From contig NZ_FQXY01000006.1 in the NCBI RefSeq assembly GCF_900130125.1, forward strand, positions 62,001 to 126,000: a DNA stretch of 64,000 nt. Reading direction: 5' to 3'. Numbering within the stretch: the stretch's first letter is position 1; every line of letters starts with the position of its first letter. The translations under genes were made by a program, and so were the position numbers. Below, in pieces: positions 1-7,389 of the stretch. Source of the DNA: Bacteroides congonensis. Lineage in GTDB: Bacteria; Bacteroidota; Bacteroidia; Bacteroidales; Bacteroidaceae. The notes beneath the pieces were generated by a model that was given only the letters and a program-made list of their open reading frames with translations, was not told where the DNA came from and made no database searches.

Positions 1-195
1 ATGCAGGTAGAAATGGTGGGAGCCGAAGCCGTAAAGGAAAAACCTGTCAAGTTCGTGCTTCTCGGCAAAGTCCTTTACACTCTGTCTTAACTGCTCCTCA
101 CTCGTTGCAAGAGTGAGGAGGTTCACAAATTCAAGGAACATCGTGGGGATTTTATCGTCCCACAGACAAATCATGCTTTCAATTCTTACTTCCAT
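1..195 (-). CDS. Conserved ICE hypothetical protein, 3' end beyond the window
   Basis: The first 65 codons of a minus-strand gene are present; the rest lies beyond the left edge. The ATG at 193-195 opens a frame beginning MEVRIESMICLWDDKIP with no stop before the edge. I do not recognise the family. It is acidic, has no signal peptide or membrane segment, and sits 24 bp downstream of the PcfJ-like gene on the same strand, so it is probably the next gene of the same conjugative-element operon. Confidence 0.6.
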   Translation of the reverse strand, partial: MEVRIESMICLWDDKIPTMFLEFVNLLTLATSEEQLRQSVKDFAEKHELDRFFLYGFGSHHFYLH

Positions 196-219
196 ACTAT
201 TGGGTATTATAGGTTGATA

Positions 220-1509
220 CTATGCCGCTTCCATCCGCTGGCGGATAAGGTTCACGTTGCTGTTCACAAGGTTTACAATGCGGTCGTGGTACTCGGTATT
301 GGAATTGTGCAAGCCACGACTTTGCACCACCTCCAATGTCTTCAAGGAAACCTCCACCGTTTCTATGCGCTTGCCGTCAATGGTGGCGGATAGGATAAGG
401 GAGTTCTTTTCAAGGAAATAGGAGTTGGAAAACACGCAATGGTGCAGTTCCGTCCCTTCCGCTGCAAACTCCGCCACGCTCTCCAACACACGCACCTGCA
501 AAGTGCCGTCCGTAAAGGCAATGCCGAAGAATATGCCTTTGAGTTTGCGGTATGCCTTCTCGTGTTTCTTCGCTTGGCGGATGCGTTCCTCCAACTTCTT
601 GCGCTCTATCTCCTTGTTGCGCTTGTGCATAAGTCTGTCGTGTTCGGCTTTGAGGTCGGAGGGACAGACGTACTTCGGGCTGTTCGTGTCCTTGCCGAAA
701 TGACGCAGGAGGTCTATGGTGTCACGCCACATGGAGCCGTCCGAAATGGTGTAACCGTTACGGATACATATCTTTATGGATGCCCAATACCTCTCTATGT
801 CAAAGGAACTGCGGATGTAGTGGCGCAACATGGGATATTGCCCTGCCTTCAACAGCGTTTCGGCTCGGCTGTCGGAAAGGATAGCCGTGAAAAGGTCGTA
901 AGGCAGTATGTTGTGGTATTCGCCATTGAAGCCGTTGCGTTTCAGTTCGGGTATGAAACGCTGTCGGGGATAGGTGCAGACGGGGTTTATATCGTATGCA
1001 CGGAGTTTGTTGTTCTTGCGTACCTCCATGTCGCTGTATTCCGCCCATAGGTCGTAGTAAAGTATGGACATTCCTCGCAGTCGGGCGACAGTGACGGTTG
1101 TGCCTTTGGGCGAAATCCACCTTTGCACCACTTCATAAATGGAATACCCGGCTGCCTGCCCTGCCTTGTATCGGGATTTGACGAAGAAGAAGCGTATCAC
1201 TTGGTACTGCTTGCAGGTGGTGATGATGCAGAAATACTCGTTCTCGTTGAAAACCCTCTTTCGGGTGCGCAACGCTTCCAGCTCCATTCCGCAATGTGGG
1301 CAGGTGCATCCGCAAACGGTGTCCGCAAGGTCGTGTTCACTTTTCCATGAATGTCCGCACTCGGTGCAGATGTTCGTGCCGTCCGCCCTCTTGATGGCGT
1401 AATGCTTGAAGCAATGACGGAAAGCGTATGCCCTCTGTGTGGCGGTCAATTTGGGCAGTCGCTCGCTTAATCGTGCGACTTCCTGCTGTATGGGTGTTCT
1501 CGGTTTCAT
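220..1509 (-). CDS. PcfJ-like protein of a Bacteroides conjugative element
   Basis: This 429-aa protein resembles the PcfJ-like family, named after a gene of the enterococcal pCF10 conjugation region and common in Bacteroidales ICEs; its biochemical role is unknown. A zinc-ribbon-like cluster near residues 48-75 shows CTECG, then CGCTCPHCG. A lysine/arginine/glutamate-rich, probably coiled-coil stretch follows at about 320-350. The C-terminal part contains GTELHHCVFSNSYF, typical of the family. A longer frame runs upstream to 1695, but the ATG at 1507-1509 was chosen because it lies 2 bp after the stop of the PcfK-like gene. That tight spacing suggests translational coupling. The family call comes from recognition, not from a search. 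Confidence 0.8.
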   Translation of the reverse strand: MKPRTPIQQEVARLSERLPKLTATQRAYAFRHCFKHYAIKRADGTNICTECGHSWKSEHDLADTVCGCTCPHCGMELEALRTRKRVFNENEYFCIITTCKQYQVIRFFFVKSRYKAGQAAGYSIYEVVQRWISPKGTTVTVARLRGMSILYYDLWAEYSDMEVRKNNKLRAYDINPVCTYPRQRFIPELKRNGFNGEYHNILPYDLFTAILSDSRAETLLKAGQYPMLRHYIRSSFDIERYWASIKICIRNGYTISDGSMWRDTIDLLRHFGKDTNSPKYVCPSDLKAEHDRLMHKRNKEIERKKLEERIRQAKKHEKAYRKLKGIFFGIAFTDGTLQVRVLESVAEFAAEGTELHHCVFSNSYFLEKNSLILSATIDGKRIETVEVSLKTLEVVQSRGLHNSNTEYHDRIVNLVNSNVNLIRQRMEAA

Positions 1510-1511
1510 AA

Positions 1512-1934
1512 TCAGAAATTGAATAGGTTGGGTTGTTGTACTTCTTGTGCGGTCGCTTTGGTGGCGGTTCTCGGCTTGCTGCGGTTCTGCAACTTGCGGA
1601 GTTCCTCCTCTTGGTATCTGCGGAGTGCGTTCTGCCGTGCTTCCGCCTTTTCCTCTGCCGTGAGTTCCACAACGTGGTTCACCGCCACTTGGCATTGGAT
1701 AGGCTTGCCCACCTCTATCTCGTTCTCGTCATAGTAGTGGACTGCTTGCCCGAATATCTCCCCGTCCGTGAAGCCGTTGCAACCGCTCCGCTGCACGTAG
1801 TTGAGAATGTAGGTGACGCAATCGTCTATGTTCTTGGCAGGGTTGCGGTAGTTCTTCGCAAAGAGCGCATCTTCCGCTGCACGCTGCTCCAAGTGCATCT
1901 GTATCGTTCTCTTGAAATGTTCTGTTCCTTTCAT
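1512..1934 (-). CDS. PcfK-like protein of a Bacteroides conjugative element
   Basis: A 140-aa protein beginning MKGTEHFKRTIQMHLEQRA, the usual opening of PcfK-like proteins of Bacteroidales ICEs. The middle (CVTYILNYVQRSGCNGF) is the most typical part, and the tail is charged (EARQNALRRYQEEELRKLQ) and ends in LFNF. Function is unknown; the gene travels with the PcfJ-like gene. The frame opens further upstream, but the ATG at 1932-1934 is preferred: it fits the family and carries the same leader (AAAACGACAGCGAT) as the gene ending at 1951. Confidence 0.8.
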   Translation of the reverse strand: MKGTEHFKRTIQMHLEQRAAEDALFAKNYRNPAKNIDDCVTYILNYVQRSGCNGFTDGEIFGQAVHYYDENEIEVGKPIQCQVAVNHVVELTAEEKAEARQNALRRYQEEELRKLQNRSKPRTATKATAQEVQQPNLFNF

Positions 1935-1950
1935 ATCGCTGTCGTTTTTA

Positions 1951-2547
1951 TCAGTTATACATTTTTCCGTTTTCCAAAAACTCGTAGTCGTTGGCTGCGC
2001 AACTCTCCTCGAAACCTTCCTCACTGCACTGGAATTCCATATCGTCACGGCACGACTTGAAGAAACTGTCAAGACACTTGTCCATGAGGTCGTACAGAGT
2101 GGTTCGGGTGTCGGGGGCTTTCAGAAAGTCGTAGATGGGTCGCAGGATGTCCTCGTCTGCGCAATAGCCTGTCAGTACGCAACAGTTATCCGTGAATACC
2201 CTGCTTTTGCGTCTTTTATTGTAATTGCCTTTGAGGTAGTAGGTTTTCGGCTTGAATAGGGTGTGCCAATAGTTATTGACGATGTATTTCAGAAGCCGTA
2301 TGCCGTTGAGTTCTTCTTCCTCTCCGCTGTAACGTGAGGTGAAGCGGTAGGAATAACGGCACGTGTCGTAACTCCAATCGTTCACTTTGACCCTGAACAC
2401 ACTTTCAAATGCTTCCAGCGTGTTGCGGTTGTCGCTGTCCCAACCGTATTCAAAAGTGCGTAGCCATTCATTGTATGCGGTATCTCTCGCTGCTGCGGAG
2501 AGTTCGGCTAATTGGAATAGGTCGTATGTCCTTGTTATCGTTCTCAT
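1951..2547 (-). CDS. Conserved ICE hypothetical protein (198 aa)
   Basis: I do not recognise a named domain. The 198-aa product is soluble, rich in Tyr, Asp and Arg, and has a cysteine-rich C-terminal half (TDNCCVLTGYCADED, then FKSCRDDMEFQCSEEGFEESC), which could bind metal or form disulfides. It has no signal peptide. The start ATG at 2545-2547 is preceded by the 14-nt leader also found in front of the PcfK-like gene. It lies 16 bp upstream of that gene and 12 bp downstream of the 73-aa gene, so it looks like a member of the same accessory operon. Confidence 0.7.
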   Translation of the reverse strand: MRTITRTYDLFQLAELSAAARDTAYNEWLRTFEYGWDSDNRNTLEAFESVFRVKVNDWSYDTCRYSYRFTSRYSGEEEELNGIRLLKYIVNNYWHTLFKPKTYYLKGNYNKRRKSRVFTDNCCVLTGYCADEDILRPIYDFLKAPDTRTTLYDLMDKCLDSFFKSCRDDMEFQCSEEGFEESCAANDYEFLENGKMYN

Positions 2548-2559
2548 ATCGCTGTCGTT

Positions 2560-2781
2560 TTAGATGGTCTGTTTCAGTATCTCTCTCCAATAGGTCGGCT
2601 CCACCTCGCTCAAAAGGAAGTCTGTAAAATCCCTCCGTGCGTCCTTGTTCAGTTCTCGGTAGAGTTCACGGAACACGGATATGTTGCCGTTGATGTACGT
2701 TTCAACCATATACACGAAGATGTTGTCCACCTCGTAGTATCTGCATTGCTGCGCTGCCGTCTTGCTGCTTCTCTTTGCCAT
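2560..2781 (-). CDS. Small ICE hypothetical protein (73 aa)
   Basis: A 73-aa product beginning MAKRSSKTAAQQCRYYEVDN, with a basic N-terminus and an otherwise acidic, helical-looking body (FRELYRELNKDARRDFTDFL). No membrane segment or known motif is visible. The frame is open 10 codons further upstream, but the ATG at 2779-2781 is chosen because it leaves the 11-bp gap after the preceding gene that is typical here. Function unknown. Confidence 0.6.
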   Translation of the reverse strand: MAKRSSKTAAQQCRYYEVDNIFVYMVETYINGNISVFRELYRELNKDARRDFTDFLLSEVEPTYWREILKQTI

Positions 2782-2792
2782 GTCGGTAAGGG

Positions 2793-3008
2793 TTAAAGGG
2801 TGAATAACCAAAGGATGAAACCGAAGAAGGCGGTTGCGGAAAGGATAGCCACGATTACGCCTATCGCCACTCGGAACACTCCGTTTACAATCTCTCTAAT
2901 GATGCCCCAAAGGATGCCGAACACCCCGAAGGCGGTGCGCACCATCAAGCCGCATATCGCAAGCCCTATGTACTGCGCCATTTGTCTGAAATTTGCCGTT
3001 GCCGTCAT
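2793..3008 (-). CDS. Small ICE membrane protein (71 aa)
   Basis: A 71-aa, very hydrophobic protein with two or three possible membrane segments: about residues 11-37 (IGLAICGLMVRTAFGVFGIL) and 42-70 (VFRVAIGVIVAILSATAFFG onward). It is the first gene of the minus-strand run of six. Its leader (AAACAGCGAAAAT before the ATG at 3006-3008) is a variant of the leader found upstream of two other genes in the run. Function unknown; it may be an accessory conjugation membrane protein. Confidence 0.6.
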   Translation of the reverse strand: MTATANFRQMAQYIGLAICGLMVRTAFGVFGILWGIIREIVNGVFRVAIGVIVAILSATAFFGFILWLFTL

Positions 3009-3306
3009 ATTTTCGCTGTTTTTGATTTTTTGTTTTTTTTATGCGGATTCAAGAGCTGAGGGAGTTGAGTTTCAAACTATCTTATTTGCCTCTCGTTTAT
3101 CCGACATTTTTTTTAATGCGTCTTTCTGTCGCATCGGTCGTTTTCGTTTCGGGTGCTTAAAAAGGTAGGGATTAGGGGATGCAAGGTTTTTCGGGAAAAA
3201 TACTACCCGCAGGGCTGGAGATTTTTCCCGAAAACAGGAGGCTTGACCTTGCATTCCCGTCCAATCCCGGAATTACCTTTGCGCCCAGAACGGAAATGAC
3301 AACCTG

Positions 3307-3468
3307 ATGCGCTCCCTGAAAGACGCGAAAATGGAGGTAAACGGAAGTGGAGGCAGATTGGACAGGAAAACTTCAAAAGAGAAATCCGTGAAAAAGGGAA
3401 AACGCCAAAAGGAAAAGGGACACTGCCGGAGGCGTGAAACCGGGCAAACCACCGGCAAGGAAGTATGA
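3307..3468 (+). CDS. Possible small basic ORF (53 aa)
   Basis: An ATG 26 bp downstream of a promoter-like TACCTTTG (3274-3281) opens a 53-codon frame, MRSLKDAKMEVNGSGGRLDR and onward, strongly basic (KEKSVKKGKRQKEKGHCRRR). Basic composition and position beside an inverted repeat would suit a nucleic-acid-binding peptide or the remnant N-terminus of a mobilization gene. No homologue is recognised, and it may be a chance frame. Its stop codon lies inside the left arm of the inverted repeat at 3461-3518. Confidence 0.25.
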   Translation: MRSLKDAKMEVNGSGGRLDRKTSKEKSVKKGKRQKEKGHCRRRETGQTTGKEV

Positions 3469-3518
3469 TTTTGTATGTCTGGCCGAACGTGTCCGGTCGG
3501 ACAGATAAAATCATTCTT
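3461..3518 (+). repeat. 25-nt imperfect inverted repeat (possible oriT or structured RNA)
   Basis: Arms 3461-3485 and 3494-3518 match at 20 of 25 positions around the 8-nt loop AACGTGTC. Three of the five mismatches would be G-U pairs in a plus-strand RNA, leaving two true mismatches. There is no T-run directly after it. In ICEs such repeats are often found at transfer origins, but no nic site or relaxase gene is in view. Confidence 0.5.
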
Positions 3519-3834
3519 CCCGGTTTGCCTGCCGTGTGTGACGGCTTGTTCCATTTATGGATCGGGCGGTCAGACACGGCTTTCCGCTTACGGCACAAAG
3601 GAACAGCGGAAAAAGAAAAATCGTCAGAAACCCGTAAAAGCACCTCTTTGGCATAAGCACAAAAGAAATGAGCCTTGCATCATCAGTCTAAACTGTTGTT
3701 TAGGCGTGAGGCAAAGCCCTTTTCTTCGCTTATGCGGCAGTCGGCATACGTTCGTCCAAAATCCTTTTGTACGATGGTGTGCCGACGGATAAAATCGCTT
3801 TTACGGAAAAACTTGTATGAGAAGAAAAAAATTA

Positions 3835-3862
3835 GGGAGATTCATTTCAAAATCTCCCGTTT
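3835..3862 (+). terminator. Terminator-like hairpin at the ICE end
   Basis: GGGAGATT (3835-3842) pairs with AATCTCCC (3851-3858) over an 8-nt loop. The hairpin is followed by G and TTTTATT, consistent with a weak intrinsic terminator for plus-strand transcripts coming out of the non-coding element end. Confidence 0.45.
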
Positions 3863-3868
3863 TATTGT

Positions 3869-3876
3869 TACTTTTG
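3869..3876 (+). promoter_or_regulatory. Promoter -7 box without a gene (or att-like core)
   Basis: TACTTTTG fits the Bacteroides -7 consensus TAnnTTTG. The downstream ATG at 3961 reads only three codons before TAA. The ten bases TTACTTTTGC also differ at one position from GTAnnTTTGC, the core recalled for CTnDOT-type attachment sites, so it could instead be an attachment core. Confidence 0.35.
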
Positions 3877-4152
3877 CATACGAAGAGTTCTTTGAAGGTT
3901 ACGCAACGCGCAGAAGGATGATGCAGTAGATAACTAACTAAATCGTAACCTATTACTATCATGAGCAATTAACCTACGCTCACTTCCAATAAATTACACT
4001 CTTTTCGTAACTTCGACGTACAAAGATACAAATTATTTCGATGGTACATAAAAAAATGTAGCTGAATAAAAACATCTTACGTAAACATTCGCCCTTCCCG
4101 ACAAATATACTCAAAGAAAAAAACTGAATTATCGGGAATATATACCGGGAAT

Positions 4153-4185
4153 GTGGAATACACTCCACAACACTGTGGATTTTTT
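4153..4185 (+). promoter_or_regulatory. Possible attenuator-like hairpin set upstream of susC
   Basis: GTGGA (4153-4157), TCCAC (4164-4168) and GTGGA (4175-4179) follow each other, and the last is directly followed by six Ts (4180-4185). The middle block can pair with either neighbour; pairing with the second copy makes a small terminator-like hairpin. The stems are only 5 bp, so this is weak evidence. The site lies about 180 bp upstream of the SusC start. Confidence 0.25.
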
Positions 4186-4366
4186 ACACAACAACACAAT
4201 TTCCGGTTCTACACATCAAATAAGTTTACTCTTTTTTCATCCATTATATATCACTAATAATCAAGCATTTTCACCCAACAAACAGATAACACGCTGTATT
4301 CTGGCACGTTGCTTGTTAAATAATAACCATATTCAACCCCTATAACAAATCTAAACTTAATCAAAC

Positions 4367-7360
4367 ATGAAAGTAATAAGAAAAAGCAAATGGTTGTTAA
4401 GCGTTCTTTTTATGTTTCTTTTACCATCCCATCTGTTTTCACAGGCAGCAAGTATGCCTGAAGAACAGCCGACAGAAATACAGGAAGCCGGGGGAGACGA
4501 CAACAGAACAATAAAAGGAATTATCTATGACGAACAAGGAGAAACTATTATCGGAGCCTCTGTACTAATAAAAGGCGAAGAAACCGGAACGACCAGTGAT
4601 ATGGACGGCAAATTCTCACTGGAAGCGCCACAAGGGGCTACTCTCGTTATTTCTTACATCGGATATCATCCGCAGGAGATAAAGGTAAGAAAAAGGGGCA
4701 CGCTCAATATCATACTGAAAGAAGATAACCAGTTACTTGAAGAAGTAGTAGTGGTAGGATACGGAACAGTCAAGAAAAGCGACTTGACGGGTTCTGTTTC
4801 GGGAGTGTCGACCCGGCAGTTCAGGAATCAGCCGGTGAAGCGGGTGGAAAACATACTTCAGGGCCGTACCCCCGGTGTGGAAGTTACCGCGACAAGCGGT
4901 GTGCCCGGAGCAGGCATGAAGGTACGCGTACGTGGTACTACTTCTATTAATAAAAGCAGCGACCCGTTGTATGTAATAGACGGAATCATATCTTCCAGTG
5001 GGTTAGATGGTCTTAATCCGTCGGACATCCAGTCTATGGAAGTTCTGAAAGACGCTTCTTCCACTGCCATTTACGGTTCGCGGGGGTCGAATGGCGTTAT
5101 ATTAATCACCACCAAAGGCGGCAGCGAGGGAAAGGCAAGTATTACGTTTGACGCGTCCATCGGTCTTTCTACCGTGAGAAAGCAGTATGATTTATTAAAT
5201 GCGTACGAGTATGCGACAGCACTGAATGACATCCGCGGTTCGTCCACTATCTCGCCCGAAAACCTCGCGGCTTACAAGAACGGAACGAAAGGGATTAACT
5301 GGGCAGACCTTATCACCCACACCGGAGTGACGCAGGATTATCGGCTGAACATATCGGGTGGAAACGCCAAGGTGAAATATCTTATTTCAGGGAATGTACT
5401 GGATCAGGAAGCGGTCACCATCGAGACGGATTACAAACGGTATGGTATCCGGGCAAATATTGACGCGGATGTAAAACCGTGGCTGACAATATCGGCAAAG
5501 ATGAACGCCACCAGTCTGCATAAGCACAACGACGGTGCCAACTGGTTTCACATCACCAACTTCTCTCCTACGATGGAAATGAAAGACCCGGAAACCGGCG
5601 TATATAACAGAGACCCGTACAACATCGCCAACGGTTCGAACCCATACGGTGAACTGATGGTGAATTACAGCGACAGTTACAGTTATAACCTGAACGCGAA
5701 CCTGACTTTCTTATTTAAAATAATGAAAGGACTTACCCTCTCCGTGCAGGGTGGTTATGACTACGACCATAGTCCTTCCTACTCTTTCAAATCTAAACTG
5801 GAAGCACCCGGCGCTATCAACAGCATGAGTAATACCAGCAATATGCACAACTACTGGCAGAATACCAATAACCTGACCTGGCAGAGACAATTCGGCGACC
5901 ACAGTGTCACGGCAATGGCCGTATGGGAAATAAGCCGTTCATGGGACACAAGCCTGCAAGGTAACGGCTCGAACCTGAACAATGAGAGTGTAGGATACTG
6001 GAATATCGCCAACGCCGCGATAAGAAACGCAAGCAACTCGTACACGGAAGCGTCTCTGGCTTCAGGAATCATACGTGCCAATTACGACTACAAGAAGCGG
6101 TATTTTATTACTGCGGCATTGAGAGCCGACGGTTCTTCCAAATTTCAGGGAGATAATAAATGGGGTTATTTCCCATCTGCGGCAGTAGCCTGGGATATAG
6201 CAAAGGAAAAATTCATGAGTAACCAGCATGTACTGGAACAATTAAAACTAAGAGGTAGTTTCGGTGTGACCGGTAATCAGGATATCGGTGCTTACAGTAC
6301 CTTAGGAATGCTGTCGGGCGTAGCTTACGGCTGGGGGACTTCCAACGCTTACACCGGATATTGGGGAAATCAGTTTCCTACGCCCGGCATCACATGGGAA
6401 AAGACTTATCAATACGACCTCGGGGTAGACTTGAGCCTGGGTGGTTTCAATATCACATTCGACTGGTTCAAGAAAATGACCAAAGACCTGCTCTTCCAAA
6501 AACAAGTGCCCAAGTATAACGGCGGCGGTACGTATTGGGTAAACCAGGGCGAGTTGCGCAATACGGGAGTCGAATTCTCCGTCAACACCTTCCCGGTGAA
6601 AGGAACCGTGACTTGGGAAACAAGTTTCAACGCCGCTTACGTGAAGAATGAAATAACCGACCTTGCCGGCAGCGATTTTGTATTGACAGCTAATTACAGC
6701 GACTTGGGCGGCGCGATGCAAATCATGAAACCGGGTTACCCGATGGGGTCTTTCTATGTATATCAATGGAAAGGTTTCGATGACAAAGGCGCCAATCTTT
6801 ATCAGAAAGCGGACGGCAGCCTGACCACGAGCCCTACTTCCGAAGACTTGGTAGTCAAAGGACAGGCAAGTCCGAAATGGACAATGGGATGGAACAATAC
6901 AATCAATTGGAAGAACTGGACTGTAAATATCTTCTTCAATGCCGCCACCGGATACAACCGTCTGAATATAAGCCGTTACACGGCGGCTTCCATGACCGGA
7001 AATTCACGTTTCGTCACCTTGCGGGATGCATACTTCAAAGGTTGGGATCATATAAGCAACAAAGCGGAAGCTGCTTATCCGAGCCTTACCAATACGGACA
7101 GCAAGAATTATGCGAACTCGGACTTCTGGCTGGAAGACGCTTCTTTCGTGAAATTGAAGAACATCAGTATTTCGTACCGTATCCCGAAACGGGTTGCCAA
7201 ATTCGCGAGCATACAGTTGTCCGTAAGCGCGCAGGATCTTTTCACCATCACCCGTTACAAAGGAATGGATCCGGAAGTTTATACCAGTTACGACGGTCTG
7301 GACTATGGCGCTTATCCTATTCCGAGAACTATTACTTTCGGTGCTAAAATCAGATTTTAA
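4367..7360 (+). CDS. SusC/RagA-type TonB-dependent outer-membrane transporter
   Basis: A 997-aa outer-membrane transporter that, with its SusD partner, imports a nutrient using TonB energy. It has a signal peptide (about residues 1-28, ending near LPSHLFSQA), a carboxypeptidase-regulatory-like domain (about 48-125: IKGIIYDEQGETIIGASVLI), a TonB-box-like EEVVVVGYG, a plug with IQSMEVLKDASSTAIYGSRG, and a beta-barrel ending in the terminal aromatic motif KIRF. No STN signalling domain precedes the regulatory-like domain, so it is not expected to signal to an ECF sigma factor. The SusD gene starts 29 bp downstream. No hydrolase, regulator or surface-glycan-binding gene adjoins the pair, so the substrate is unknown. 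There is no clear Shine-Dalgarno sequence, as is normal in Bacteroides. Confidence 0.95.
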   Translation: MKVIRKSKWLLSVLFMFLLPSHLFSQAASMPEEQPTEIQEAGGDDNRTIKGIIYDEQGETIIGASVLIKGEETGTTSDMDGKFSLEAPQGATLVISYIGYHPQEIKVRKRGTLNIILKEDNQLLEEVVVVGYGTVKKSDLTGSVSGVSTRQFRNQPVKRVENILQGRTPGVEVTATSGVPGAGMKVRVRGTTSINKSSDPLYVIDGIISSSGLDGLNPSDIQSMEVLKDASSTAIYGSRGSNGVILITTKGGSEGKASITFDASIGLSTVRKQYDLLNAYEYATALNDIRGSSTISPENLAAYKNGTKGINWADLITHTGVTQDYRLNISGGNAKVKYLISGNVLDQEAVTIETDYKRYGIRANIDADVKPWLTISAKMNATSLHKHNDGANWFHITNFSPTMEMKDPETGVYNRDPYNIANGSNPYGELMVNYSDSYSYNLNANLTFLFKIMKGLTLSVQGGYDYDHSPSYSFKSKLEAPGAINSMSNTSNMHNYWQNTNNLTWQRQFGDHSVTAMAVWEISRSWDTSLQGNGSNLNNESVGYWNIANAAIRNASNSYTEASLASGIIRANYDYKKRYFITAALRADGSSKFQGDNKWGYFPSAAVAWDIAKEKFMSNQHVLEQLKLRGSFGVTGNQDIGAYSTLGMLSGVAYGWGTSNAYTGYWGNQFPTPGITWEKTYQYDLGVDLSLGGFNITFDWFKKMTKDLLFQKQVPKYNGGGTYWVNQGELRNTGVEFSVNTFPVKGTVTWETSFNAAYVKNEITDLAGSDFVLTANYSDLGGAMQIMKPGYPMGSFYVYQWKGFDDKGANLYQKADGSLTTSPTSEDLVVKGQASPKWTMGWNNTINWKNWTVNIFFNAATGYNRLNISRYTAASMTGNSRFVTLRDAYFKGWDHISNKAEAAYPSLTNTDSKNYANSDFWLEDASFVKLKNISISYRIPKRVAKFASIQLSVSAQDLFTITRYKGMDPEVYTSYDGLDYGAYPIPRTITFGAKIRF

Positions 7361-7389
7361 CCATTGACCTAATTAATTATAAGAACAAG

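Larger units (their letters stand above)
3009..3960. other. Non-coding end region of the conjugative element
   Basis: About 950 bp with no convincing long gene. It holds a promoter-like TACCTTTG at 3274-3281, a small basic ORF (3307-3468), a 25-nt inverted repeat (3461-3518), a second inverted repeat GTCGGCATAC/GTGTGCCGAC (3740-3749 and 3777-3786), a terminator-like hairpin (3835-3862) and a promoter-like TACTTTTG (3869-3876). After the last promoter the only downstream ATG (3961) reads just three codons. The several overlapping ORFs have low-complexity translations and are probably not genes. The exact ICE/chromosome junction could not be placed; it probably lies between about 3860 and 4035. 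Confidence 0.5.

Noticed and set aside
439..1050. 203-aa plus-strand ORF opposite the PcfJ-like gene
   Set aside because: It is antisense to a well-supported gene, and its translation shows no family features.
3203..3792. Overlapping ORFs of 93-146 aa on both strands in the ICE end region
   Set aside because: They overlap each other, cross two inverted repeats and have odd composition (many Cys, Arg, Ser). None has a good promoter and start, so they look like chance frames.
4018..4029. GTACAAAGATAC as a CTnDOT-type attachment core
   Set aside because: The reverse complement fits GTAnnTTTG but lacks the final C, and it equally fits an ordinary promoter box. No matching copy at the other end of the element is in view.
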